From the NCBI GenBank assembly GCA_021793115.1, contig JAJYTJ010000126.1, positions 1 to 10,658 on the forward strand: a stretch of 10,658 nt of DNA, given 5' to 3'. Position 1 is the stretch's first letter; every line of letters begins with the position of its first letter. Shown here one piece after another: positions 1-6,197 of the stretch. The notes below the pieces were generated by a model. That model worked only from the letters and a program-made list of their open reading frames with translations. It did no database searches and was not told the origin of the DNA. The DNA is from Actinomycetes bacterium (GTDB lineage: Bacteria; Actinomycetota; Actinomycetes; Actinomycetales; Cellulomonadaceae). The translations under genes were made by a program, and so were the position numbers.

Positions 1-688
1 CCCCGAGCGCCAGCGCGGCCCGCGCGGTCTCGTCGCCGACCAGGTCGGCCGCGGCGGTGACCCCCTCCGGCGCCAGCGCCCGGACGCGGTCGGCCAGGCC
101 CTCGCCGTAGGCGACGGGCTCGGCGCCCAGGGAGCGCAGCAGCTCCGCGCTGCCGGCCCCGCCGGTGCCCAGGACGCGTGCACCGGCCAGCCGGGCCAGC
201 TGCACGACGATCACCCCGACGCCGCCCGCGGCCCCGCCCACCAGCACGGTGTCCCCGGCGTGCAGGTCGAGCGCGGCGACCACCGCGTCGGCCGTGGTGG
301 CCGCTACGGCGAGCGCGGCCGCCACCGTGTCGTCCAGCCCGTCGGGCGTGTGCGCCAGCCGGTCGGCGCCCGGCGTGAGCACGACGAGCTCGGCGACCGC
401 CCGGCCCACCGCCCCGCCGTACACGCGGTCGCCCACGGCGAAGCCCGCGACACCGTCGCCCACCTCGTCCACCGTGCCGGCGAGGTCGCCGCCGAAGCCG
501 GTCGGCAGGCTCAGGCCGAAGGCCGCCGCGATGGTGGGTGTGCTCACGAGCTTCCAGTCCATGGGGTTGAGCCCGGCGGCGCTCACCCGGACGCGCACCT
601 GCCCGGGGCCGGCGTGCGGCTCCGGCACCTCGCGGACCTCGAGGACCTCGGGCCCTCCGAACTGCTCGACGACGACGGCTCTGCTCAT
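1..688 (-). CDS. NADP-dependent MDR oxidoreductase, quinone-reductase-like (3' end cut off by window)
   Basis: About 229 codons are visible, starting ATG (MSRAVVVEQF) at 688 and running off the window at base 1, so the C-terminal third is missing. The N-terminus has the GroES-like fold typical of zinc-independent medium-chain dehydrogenase/reductases (PEVLEVREVPEP near residues 13-24, GLNPMDWK near 39-46, GGDLAGTVDEVGDGV near 66-80). A nucleotide-binding segment follows (VGGAAGGVGVIVVQLARLAGARVLGT, about 149-174), whose AAGGVG turn favours NADPH. The structural zinc cysteines of alcohol dehydrogenases are absent. The family reduces quinones or alpha,beta-unsaturated carbonyls in the cytoplasm; the substrate cannot be told here. 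The gene lies 79 bp downstream of the sucrose phosphorylase on the same strand, so read-through is possible, though I see no functional link. No clear Shine-Dalgarno precedes the ATG. The family is secure, the exact enzyme is not. Confidence 0.85.
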   Translation of the reverse strand, partial: MSRAVVVEQFGGPEVLEVREVPEPHAGPGQVRVRVSAAGLNPMDWKLVSTPTIAAAFGLSLPTGFGGDLAGTVDEVGDGVAGFAVGDRVYGGAVGRAVAELVVLTPGADRLAHTPDGLDDTVAAALAVAATTADAVVAALDLHAGDTVLVGGAAGGVGVIVVQLARLAGARVLGTGGAGSAELLRSLGAEPVAYGEGLADRVRALAPEGVTAAADLVGDETARAALALG

Positions 689-767
689 GCCCGCGACAAC
701 GCCCGGGGCGCCGGGGAATTCCGGACCGGTCGGCTCATGGGACGGCAGGCCCCGGTGCGGCGTCTCG

Positions 768-2255
768 TCATGCGGTCGGCGACGACGAGGACAGCACGGT
801 GCGGGGCGCGCCGTCGACCGTCGCGGAGACGGTGAGGCGGGCGTCGGCGACGTCGAACGCGAGCGACGCCTCGGCGTCGCCCCGACGCCAGCTCATCCGG
901 CCCGCCGTGCCCTGGGCCTCCCAGCGGAAGGTGCCGGCGAACGCCGGGTGCTGGCGGCGCAGCCGCAGCGCGGCCAGCGTCTGGGCCACCACCGGACGGC
1001 CCAGCGCCGTCGGGATCTGCGAGGGCGGGAAGCGATGACGGTTGACGTCGCGTCCCACGCCGGTGGCGGCGAGCAGCTCGACGTCGTTGCCCTCGGCGAG
1101 CAGCCCGACGTAGTACACCTGCGGGACGCCCGGCACGAACAGCTGCAGCAGCCGCGCCAGGAGGTGGCGGCGGTCGTCGCGGCCCAGCGCGTCGTACAGC
1201 GTGCAGTTGACCTGGTAGAGGTCGAGGTTGGAGGCGGCCGCGCCGGTCGCCGTGCGGCTGGTGCCGCCGCTGTTGGTGTGGATGGCCTCGACGAGCGCGT
1301 CGATCTGCTCCGGTGCCAGCAGGCCGGGCTCGCCCGGCCGCAGGTCACTGACCCCGACGTCGACGATCCCGATGCCGTCGTGCGTGTCGAGCACCGTCAC
1401 CGTGTTCTGCGGCCGGATCGCCAGCCAGTGCGTCAGCGGCTCGAGGTCGCCCGCGGTGAGCGCGTGCAGCACCAGCGGCGGCAGCGCGAAGTCGTAGACG
1501 TAGTCGACGGTGGCCGCGATCTCGATCTGCTGGCGGTAGTGGCCGTGCACCTCGACGAGCACCTGCGCGCCGCGCTCGTGCGCGTAGCCCACGATCCGCT
1601 CGGTGAGGGCGTGCGTGGTGTCCGTCATGAAGCAGTTGGTCCCTGCCTCCTTGCCTGCGTAGCCCAGCGCGTCGAGGCGCAGCATCCGGATGCCCGCGTC
1701 CGTGAGGGTGTCGATCACCGTAGTGAGGTAGTCCCACGTGAGCGGGTGGCGCGCGTCGAGGTCCACCTGCTCGGGCGTGAACGTGGTCCACACCAGCCGC
1801 CGCCGGCCGCCCAGCGTCATCGCCGTGAACGGCAGCCCGGGGCGGGGGCGGTAGATCCGCGTCAGGTCGTCCTCCGTGGCGCCGTCGGGGAACACCGACG
1901 ACAGCGTGAGGAACATCCCGGACCACGGCGACTCGTCGCCGTGGGCGACGACGTCGCCGAACTGGCTCGAGCGGGCGGACATGTGGTTGACGATGACGTC
2001 CGCCATGACCAGCCGGCCCTCCGCGAGCCGCCGCATGTCGGCCCACGTGCCCAGCCGTGGGTCGATCGCCGTGTGGTCCTGCGGGTCGAAGCCGGCGTCG
2101 GCACCGTCGTAGGGCAGGTAGAACGGCAGCACGTGGACACCGTCGAACGCGCCGTCCAGTGGTCCTTCCAGCAGCGCCTGCACGCCGGCCAGGTCGCCAC
2201 CCAGCCGGTCCGCGTACGTGATGAGCTGAGGTCCGGTGGGGATCGGAGCAACCAC
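768..2255 (-). CDS. Sucrose phosphorylase (glycoside hydrolase family 13, subfamily 18)
   Basis: A 495-residue cytoplasmic enzyme, close to the usual length of about 500. It converts sucrose and phosphate to alpha-glucose-1-phosphate and fructose by a double-displacement retaining mechanism. Visible landmarks are QLITYADRLGG at the N-terminus, FDGVHVLPFYLPYDGADAGF near 38-56, IVNHMS near 88-93, YRPRPGLPF near 135-143, RLDALGYAGKEAG near 193-205 with nucleophile D195, VLVEVHGHYR with acid/base E235, and VLDTHDGIG with transition-state D293. NLDLYQVN near 343-350 is the acceptor-loop signature (D345, Q348). These sit three residues downstream of D192, E232, D290 and Q345 of the Bifidobacterium adolescentis enzyme, as I recall its sequence. 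GTG at 2255 was chosen because a strong AAGGAGGG lies 5 bases upstream; the reading frame stays open far further, but only as antisense of the acyl-CoA ligase. Related subfamily members act on glucosylglycerol or glucosylglycerate, but the conserved loops favour sucrose. No transporter or lacI-type regulator is in view. Confidence 0.93.
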   Translation of the reverse strand: MVAPIPTGPQLITYADRLGGDLAGVQALLEGPLDGAFDGVHVLPFYLPYDGADAGFDPQDHTAIDPRLGTWADMRRLAEGRLVMADVIVNHMSARSSQFGDVVAHGDESPWSGMFLTLSSVFPDGATEDDLTRIYRPRPGLPFTAMTLGGRRRLVWTTFTPEQVDLDARHPLTWDYLTTVIDTLTDAGIRMLRLDALGYAGKEAGTNCFMTDTTHALTERIVGYAHERGAQVLVEVHGHYRQQIEIAATVDYVYDFALPPLVLHALTAGDLEPLTHWLAIRPQNTVTVLDTHDGIGIVDVGVSDLRPGEPGLLAPEQIDALVEAIHTNSGGTSRTATGAAASNLDLYQVNCTLYDALGRDDRRHLLARLLQLFVPGVPQVYYVGLLAEGNDVELLAATGVGRDVNRHRFPPSQIPTALGRPVVAQTLAALRLRRQHPAFAGTFRWEAQGTAGRMSWRRGDAEASLAFDVADARLTVSATVDGAPRTVLSSSSPTA

Positions 2256-2260
2256 GGGAA

Positions 2261-2268
2261 CCCTCCTT
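2261..2268 (-). promoter_or_regulatory. Shine-Dalgarno of sucrose phosphorylase, AAGGAGGG
   Basis: On the minus strand AAGGAGGG is followed by TTCCC and then GTG at 2255-2253. This near-perfect anti-16S match at 5-base spacing decides the start against the in-frame ATG at 2288, which would place the Shine-Dalgarno inside the coding sequence. Confidence 0.85.
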
Positions 2269-2302
2269 GGTTCCAGGCCCGGACGCATCGTCAGCGGGGC
2301 TG

Positions 2303-2353
2303 GGGCCATGATGGCCCGGCGCGGGCCCAGCAGGCGAGGCGGCCCAATGGGCC
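2303..2353. promoter_or_regulatory. Two perfect palindromes in the divergent spacer (possible operators)
   Basis: The spacer between the sucrose phosphorylase and acyl-CoA ligase genes (2256-2411) contains GGGCCAT-G-ATGGCCC at 2303-2317 and GGCCCA-A-TGGGCC at 2341-2353, with centres 37 bp apart. Both are perfect with a one-base centre. GC-rich DNA makes GGCC palindromes easier to find by chance, so a regulatory role is inference. I see no convincing -35/-10 pair for either gene. Confidence 0.3.
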
Positions 2354-2411
2354 CGCCGACACCAGCGACGGGACGCACGACCTCACCGGCCGCGTGAACG
2401 AGGATGCACCC

Positions 2412-4100
2412 ATGACGAGCACTGACCGGCGACCGTGGGTCGCCAACTACCAGCCGGGCGTCCCGGCGGAGATCGAGCTTCCCACGGAGTCCCTGGTCGC
2501 GATGTTCGAGCGATCCGTGGCCGAAGCCGGTTCCTGCCCGGCGACGGAGTTCTTCGGGCGTCGCACCACCTATGCCGAGCTGGGCGATCAGGTCGGCCGG
2601 GTGGCGGAGGGGCTGCGCCGGCTGGGGGTCCGGGCCGGCGACCGGGTGGCGCTCATCCTTCCGAACTGTCCCCAGCACGTCGTCGCCTTCTACGCGGCGC
2701 TGCGCCTGGGTGCCGTCGTCGTGGAGCACAACCCGCTGTACACGTCCCGCGAGCTGCGTCACCAGTTCGAGAGCCATCAGGCCCGCGTCGTGATCGCCTG
2801 GGACATGGCGGTCCCCGCCGTCCGCGCCTTCCCGGCCGACATCGAGATCGACCACATCGTGGCGGTGAACCTGCTCCGCGCCTTCCCGGCCGCCAAGCGG
2901 CTCGCTCTGAGCCTGCCGGTGCCGAGCCTGCGCCGATCCCGTGCCGCGCTGACCGGCCAGGCGCCAGGGACGATCCCGTGGGAGGCGTTGTCCCGTCACG
3001 GTCGCATCGATCCGGCTCATCCCCGCCCGAGTGTCGACGACCTGGCCGTGATCCAGTACACCTCGGGCACGACCGGGCGCCCCAAGGGGGCGATGCTCAC
3101 CCACCTCAACCTCTACGCGAACGCCCTGCAGGGTGAGGCGTGGATGTACGGCGCGCAGTACCGGAAGGAGATCTTCTACGCGATCCTGCCGATGTTCCAC
3201 TCCTTCGGCATGACGCTCTATCTGACGTACGGGGTGCGCAAGCAGGCGCTGCTGGTCCTCTTCCCCAAGTTCGACCCGGACCTCATCCTCACCGCGATGA
3301 AGAAGTCTCCGGCGACCGTCTACTGCGCGGTCCCTCCGATCTACGAGCGCACGGCGATGGCTGCGAAGGAACGGGGGGTCTCGCTGCGCTCGTGCCGGTT
3401 CTGCATCTCGGGCGCGATGAACCTGCCGGAACAGACCGTGGAGCTGTGGGAGTCGATGTCCGGCGGGCTGCTCGTCGAGGGCTACGGCCTGACCGAGTCG
3501 TCCCCGGTCGCGCTGGGCAACCCGTTCCACCCGACCCGGCGCGCCGGCACCATCGGTGTGCCGTTCCCCTCGACGCTGATGAAGGTCGTCGACCTGCAAG
3601 ACCCGAGCATCGAGGTGGCTCAGGGGCAGCCGGGGGAGCTGCTGCTGAAGGGACCGCAGGTCTTCCAGGGCTACTGGAACGACCCCGAGGAGACCGCGCA
3701 GTCCCTGCTACCCGACGGCTGGCTGCGCACCGGCGACGTCGTGACGGTGGACGAGGACGGGTTCGTCACGATCGTGGACCGGGCCAAGGAGCTCGTCATC
3801 ACGGGCGGGTTCAACGTCTCACCGTCGGAGGTCGAGGCGGTCTTGCGGCTGCACCCGAACGTCGCCGACGCCGCCGTGTTCGGCAAGCCGCTCGAACGGG
3901 GCGGGGAGATGGTCGTGGCCGCGGTCGAGCTCGAGCCCGACACCGAGTTCGACGAGGCGGCGCTGCGGGCCCATTGCCGGGAGCACCTCGCCGCGTACAA
4001 GGTGCCCCGAAGGGTGGTGCAGATCGAGGAGACGCCTCGTTCTGTGCTCGGCAAGGTCCTGCGCAAGCAGGTGCGCGAGCAGGTCCTGCCGCGCGTGTGA
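2412..4100 (+). CDS. Long-chain fatty-acid-CoA ligase (AMP-forming), FadD type
   Basis: A 562-residue class I adenylate-forming enzyme that activates a fatty acid with ATP to acyl-AMP and then transfers it to coenzyme A, feeding beta-oxidation or lipid synthesis. Motifs in order are the ATP-binding loop YTSGTTGRPKG (216-226), YGLTES (358-363), GWLRTGD (436-442), the hinge region DRAKELVITGGFNVSPSEVE (456-475), and the C-terminal LGKVLRK with the expected catalytic Lys548. PNCPQHVVAFYAALRLGAVV and NPLYTSREL in the N-terminal half are typical of bacterial long-chain acyl-CoA synthetases. ATG 2412 was chosen because GAGGA at 2400-2404 precedes it by 7 bases and upstream codons are only antisense of the sucrose phosphorylase. 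An in-frame GTG at 2394 is a weaker alternative. The gene appears to stand alone; a recombinase remnant begins about 70 bp downstream. Chain-length preference cannot be read from the sequence. Confidence 0.92.
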   Translation: MTSTDRRPWVANYQPGVPAEIELPTESLVAMFERSVAEAGSCPATEFFGRRTTYAELGDQVGRVAEGLRRLGVRAGDRVALILPNCPQHVVAFYAALRLGAVVVEHNPLYTSRELRHQFESHQARVVIAWDMAVPAVRAFPADIEIDHIVAVNLLRAFPAAKRLALSLPVPSLRRSRAALTGQAPGTIPWEALSRHGRIDPAHPRPSVDDLAVIQYTSGTTGRPKGAMLTHLNLYANALQGEAWMYGAQYRKEIFYAILPMFHSFGMTLYLTYGVRKQALLVLFPKFDPDLILTAMKKSPATVYCAVPPIYERTAMAAKERGVSLRSCRFCISGAMNLPEQTVELWESMSGGLLVEGYGLTESSPVALGNPFHPTRRAGTIGVPFPSTLMKVVDLQDPSIEVAQGQPGELLLKGPQVFQGYWNDPEETAQSLLPDGWLRTGDVVTVDEDGFVTIVDRAKELVITGGFNVSPSEVEAVLRLHPNVADAAVFGKPLERGGEMVVAAVELEPDTEFDEAALRAHCREHLAAYKVPRRVVQIEETPRSVLGKVLRKQVREQVLPRV

Positions 4101-4169
4101 CGGCCCGCCGGGTTCGGGACAGCGCGGTGCTGCTGGAGGGCTTGGTTCCGATCGGGATGGGGAAGTGAA

Positions 4170-4337
4170 GACCTGCGGCACACGGGCAACACGTACGCCG
4201 CCGTGGCCGGGGCCACGCTGAAGGAGCTCATGGAACGGGCCGGGCACACCACGGCGGCGATGGCGATGCGCTACCAGCACGTGGCCGAGGGTCGCGACAT
4301 CGCGCTGGCCGAGCGGATGTCCGGGCTGGCGCTGTAA
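4170..4337 (+). pseudogene. Tyrosine recombinase (phage-type integrase), C-terminal remnant
   Basis: There is no start codon, but the frame reads DLRHTGNTYAAVAGATLKEL, then MERAGHTTAAMAMRYQHVAE, and ends at TAA 4335-4337 after 55 codons. This is the end of a tyrosine recombinase catalytic domain. The Arg of the H-x-x-R box (DLRHT), the GH box His (RAGHTT) and the nucleophile Tyr (RYQH) are all present. The His that normally precedes DLR is replaced by Glu, and homology stops there, so the break lies at about base 4170. Nothing upstream to 4101 continues the protein in any frame. It cannot be an active integrase. It marks an old insertion, and the toxin-antitoxin genes directly downstream may have arrived with it. 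Confidence 0.82.
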
Positions 4338-4342
4338 GGCTG

Positions 4343-4374
4343 TTCGACGAAACGGGTAGAGGATATGCTAAACT
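4343..4374 (+). promoter_or_regulatory. Candidate higBA promoter / control site
   Basis: Between the integrase remnant stop and higB lie TTCGAC (4343-4348) and two overlapping TAnnnT hexamers, TATGCT (4364-4369) and TAAACT (4369-4374), in an AT-rich patch unusual for this window. Using TAAACT, transcription would begin close to GTG 4383, giving a leaderless or nearly leaderless toxin mRNA. The patch also holds ATGCTAA, which is shared with the operator arms at 6163-6197. Confidence 0.35.
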
Positions 4375-4748
4375 CGCCGCCTGTGGAGGAATGGGAGGTC
4401 CGGGTCACCGACGAGTGGCTGGCCTGGTTCCAGACCGTTGACCACGACTCGCAAGCCCTGATCGTCGACGCGATCGACCGGCTGGCAGATGCAGGCCCGA
4501 GCCTGGGCCGCCCGCTCGTCGACCGCGTCAAGGGCGCGAGCGTGCACAACATGAAGGAGTTGCGGCCAGGGTCGAGCGGCCGCTCGGAGATACGGATCTT
4601 GTTCGTGTTCGATCCGTACCGGTCGGCGATCTTGCTGGTCGGTGGGGACAAGACGGGCGACTGGCAGGGCTGGTACCGCCGCACGATTCCCCAGGCGGAG
4701 CAGCTGTATGAGCAGTACCTGAAGGAACGGCGAGACGAGGAGGTGTGA
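4365..4748 (+). CDS. HigB-like toxin of a type II toxin-antitoxin system (RelE/Gp49-like family)
   Basis: A 127-codon frame; the protein is probably 121 residues if it starts at GTG 4383. It matches the phage-derived Gp49/HigB-like toxin family, small RelE-fold proteins that typically cleave mRNA on the ribosome. Diagnostic stretches are LGRPLVDRVKGASVHNMKEL (about 47-66), LRPGSSGRSEIRILFVFDP (66-84) and LLVGGDKTGDWQGWYRRTIP (90-109). Basic residues K57, K64, R67, R73 and R77 are the kind that bind RNA in this fold. The ATG at 4365 has AGAGGA only one base upstream, which is too close to work well, and it coincides with a promoter-like patch. Homologues as I recall them begin near the WEV at residues 10-12, so GTG 4383 (VEEWEV) is the better start biologically; the longer frame is given so nothing is lost. 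The antitoxin gene follows 2 bp after the stop. Confidence 0.82.
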   Translation: MLNSPPVEEWEVRVTDEWLAWFQTVDHDSQALIVDAIDRLADAGPSLGRPLVDRVKGASVHNMKELRPGSSGRSEIRILFVFDPYRSAILLVGGDKTGDWQGWYRRTIPQAEQLYEQYLKERRDEEV

Positions 4749-4750
4749 GC

Positions 4751-5083
4751 ATGGCCGGGCACAGCAAGTGGAGTGACATTCGTCCGCAGGCGGTTGCAGA
4801 GCTTGGCGGCGAGCAGGTCGTCGCGGTCGCGCGGCAGCGGCAGCAGGCGTACATCGACGCCTACCGGCTGGCTGAGCGGCGCACCGCCCTCGGGTTGACA
4901 CAGGCCGACGTCGCCGAGCGGATGGGCGTGACCAAGGGGCGGGTCTCGCAGATCGAGCGCGGCGAGGTGTCCACCGTCGACGTCATCGCCCGCTACGTGC
5001 AGGCCATCGGGGGGGAGCTGCAGATCTCCGCCGTCTTCGGCGACGACCACTACGTCCTACGCGGAACCGACACCGCCGCCTGA
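4751..5083 (+). CDS. HigA-like antitoxin, XRE-family helix-turn-helix protein
   Basis: A 110-residue protein with a Cro/C1-type DNA-binding domain at about 39-90 (YRLAERRTALGLTQADVAER, MGVTKGRVSQIERGE, VSTVDVIARYVQAIGGELQI). It is the usual partner of Gp49/HigB toxins: it should neutralise the toxin by direct binding and repress the operon through its helix-turn-helix. Toxin-before-antitoxin order is characteristic of higBA. ATG 4751 was preferred because GAGGAGG (4737-4743) lies 7 bases upstream. GTG 4745, which overlaps the toxin stop as GTGA, is in frame but only one base from the Shine-Dalgarno. The close spacing implies translational coupling to the toxin. The N-terminal MAGHSKWSDIR, about 35 residues ahead of the helix-turn-helix, probably belongs to the toxin-binding part. 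The stop at 5081-5083 falls 2 bp before a long inverted repeat. Confidence 0.85.
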   Translation: MAGHSKWSDIRPQAVAELGGEQVVAVARQRQQAYIDAYRLAERRTALGLTQADVAERMGVTKGRVSQIERGEVSTVDVIARYVQAIGGELQISAVFGDDHYVLRGTDTAA

Positions 5084-5084
5084 T

Positions 5085-5150
5085 CGATGACCATCCACCA
5101 GTGATCGTTCGCACGTCGGCACGGCCGCTGGTCCGGGCGAATGGTCATCG
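5085..5150. terminator. Inverted repeat between convergent gene ends (possible bidirectional terminator)
   Basis: CGATGACCAT (5085-5094) and ATGGTCATCG (5141-5150) are perfect 10-bp inverted arms enclosing 46 bp. Within the loop ACCAG (5097-5101) can also pair with CTGGT (5128-5132). The left arm starts 2 bp after the higA stop, and the right arm contains the stop codon of the convergent AbiEi-like gene. The position suits a two-way terminator, but there is no T-run and the loop is long, so other roles are possible. Confidence 0.4.
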
Positions 5151-6170
5151 GGCCCTCCCGGCGACGAGCCCGTCAGCAAGGGCATCGGCCGCGTCGTCGC
5201 GCCCCTGATGCACCAGGTCGACCCAGACGCGCCAGCCCGGCAGCAGCGGCATGCCGTCGGCCGCCGGACGCGCGGAGCTCAGCAGGTGCGGGTCCTCGGA
5301 CACCGCCAGGGTGAGGGTGGCCGCGTCCGCGGGCGCGGGCGTCAGCCCTGCAGGCTGGAGGTCTGCGGGTGCTGCGACCCAGATCCAGGCGGTCGCCGGC
5401 CGGGCCCAGGGTGCGATCCGGTCGGCCGCGACGTCGCCGGACACGGCATGCCGCACGCCGATCTCGTCGAGGCGCCGACCGGCGGCCTCGGCTGCGCGCA
5501 CCGGCGGCTCGAGCGTCGCCCACGTGGTCGCCAGCAGTGGTTCCTTGGGGTAGCGCTCGACGAGCCAGGCGGCGAGAGCCCGAGGATCCCTGACGGCCCA
5601 ACCGGCGTCGCTGTGTACGACGAGGTCGCCGAGCTGCGTCAGTACCTGCGAGACCCTCGGCCGGCCGATGCCCGCCCGGGCGGCAAGCTCTGACTGGTCT
5701 CGGACCGGCCCCTCCAGCAGTGCGAACGCGACGGCATACGTTCCCCACGGAACGCGACCCCGAGCGCGGACCTGAGCCGGGCTCGGAGTCGGCGGCTCCA
5801 GGCGCACGACGTCAGCCACGGTGCAGAGGAACCCTTCCGCTGGCGTCCCCTCCTGGGCCGTGATCAGTGAGACGCCGGCCTCTTCGGCGACACGGCGTGC
5901 TTCCGGGGAGGCGCCCGGGGCGATGACGAGCAGGCGCACGTCGGGCCTGCCACTGTCCGCCGCCGCAGCCGCCAGGCGCCGCAGGGCGCTCGGTTGCACG
6001 GGACGGGCGAACCGCTTGACATCGAACGCGGTCCGGGTCAGGTTCGGGCCCGAGAGGACCACGTCAGCACGGGCATCGGGGCCGGGGAAGTCCGCAACGA
6101 TGCCGTACGCGGTCGCCAGGTCGGCCCACACGCCGGCCGCGAGACGCTCCGAGTCCTGCGCCGTTAGCAT
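5145..6170 (-). CDS. AbiEi-like type IV antitoxin / winged-helix regulator with N-terminal PD-(D/E)XK-like domain
   Basis: A 341-residue protein in three parts. Residues about 20-105 resemble a restriction-endonuclease-like fold: ADVVL with D36, AFDVKRF with D50 and K52 as a D-x-K pair, then LLVIAPGASPEARRVAEEAG and VSLIT. Residues about 140-190 form a winged helix (VPWGTYAVAFALLEG, QSELAARAGIGRPRVSQVLT). The C-terminal 100 residues (VRHAVSGDVAADRIAPWARP, then DGMPLLPGWRVWVDLVHQGR and DDAADALADGL) resemble the AbiEi antitoxin/regulator domain. AbiEi proteins of type IV systems repress their own promoter and counter a nucleotidyltransferase toxin, AbiEii; no such toxin is in the window. ATG 6170 has AGGA 8 bases upstream; ATG 6179 is the alternative (MRIMLTAQ). 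The start lies inside a perfect inverted repeat, suggesting autoregulation. The family call rests on remembered domain patterns and is moderately sure; nuclease activity is not shown. Confidence 0.6.
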   Translation of the reverse strand: MLTAQDSERLAAGVWADLATAYGIVADFPGPDARADVVLSGPNLTRTAFDVKRFARPVQPSALRRLAAAAADSGRPDVRLLVIAPGASPEARRVAEEAGVSLITAQEGTPAEGFLCTVADVVRLEPPTPSPAQVRARGRVPWGTYAVAFALLEGPVRDQSELAARAGIGRPRVSQVLTQLGDLVVHSDAGWAVRDPRALAAWLVERYPKEPLLATTWATLEPPVRAAEAAGRRLDEIGVRHAVSGDVAADRIAPWARPATAWIWVAAPADLQPAGLTPAPADAATLTLAVSEDPHLLSSARPAADGMPLLPGWRVWVDLVHQGRDDAADALADGLVAGRAR

Positions 6171-6197
6171 TATTCGCATCCTGTGAACAATGCTAAC
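6163..6197. promoter_or_regulatory. 35-bp inverted repeat over the AbiEi-like gene start (probable operator)
   Basis: GTTAGCATT (6163-6171) and AATGCTAAC (6189-6197) are perfect 9-bp inverted arms with a 17-bp spacer. Centre-to-centre distance is 26 bp, about two and a half helical turns. On the minus strand the upstream arm supplies TAGCAT, a fair -10 hexamer, 10 bases before ATG 6179, and the other arm covers ATG 6170. A repressor bound here would block both the promoter and translation. AbiEi antitoxins are known to bind inverted repeats in their own promoters. Confidence 0.6.

Noticed and set aside
165..2411. Acyl-CoA ligase frame stays open upstream to 165, giving a 1311-codon frame
   Set aside because: This part is antisense to the oxidoreductase and sucrose phosphorylase and is low-complexity Arg/Val/Ala sequence. 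ATG 2412 with GAGGA is the real start.
2256..3599. Sucrose phosphorylase frame stays open upstream to 3599, giving a 943-codon frame
   Set aside because: The extension is antisense to the acyl-CoA ligase, has no domain content, and a strong Shine-Dalgarno marks GTG 2255 as the start.
4101..4169. Looked here for a copy of the tRNA-Arg 3' end as an attachment site
   Set aside because: GGTTCGGGACAGCG is only superficially like the T-loop and no convincing direct repeat of the tRNA end was found here or elsewhere to the left.
4751..4783. MAGHSKWSDIR at the HigA N-terminus resembles the YebC/TACO1 start MAGHSKW
   Set aside because: The rest of the protein is an XRE antitoxin with no YebC sequence, so this is a coincidence of a short string.
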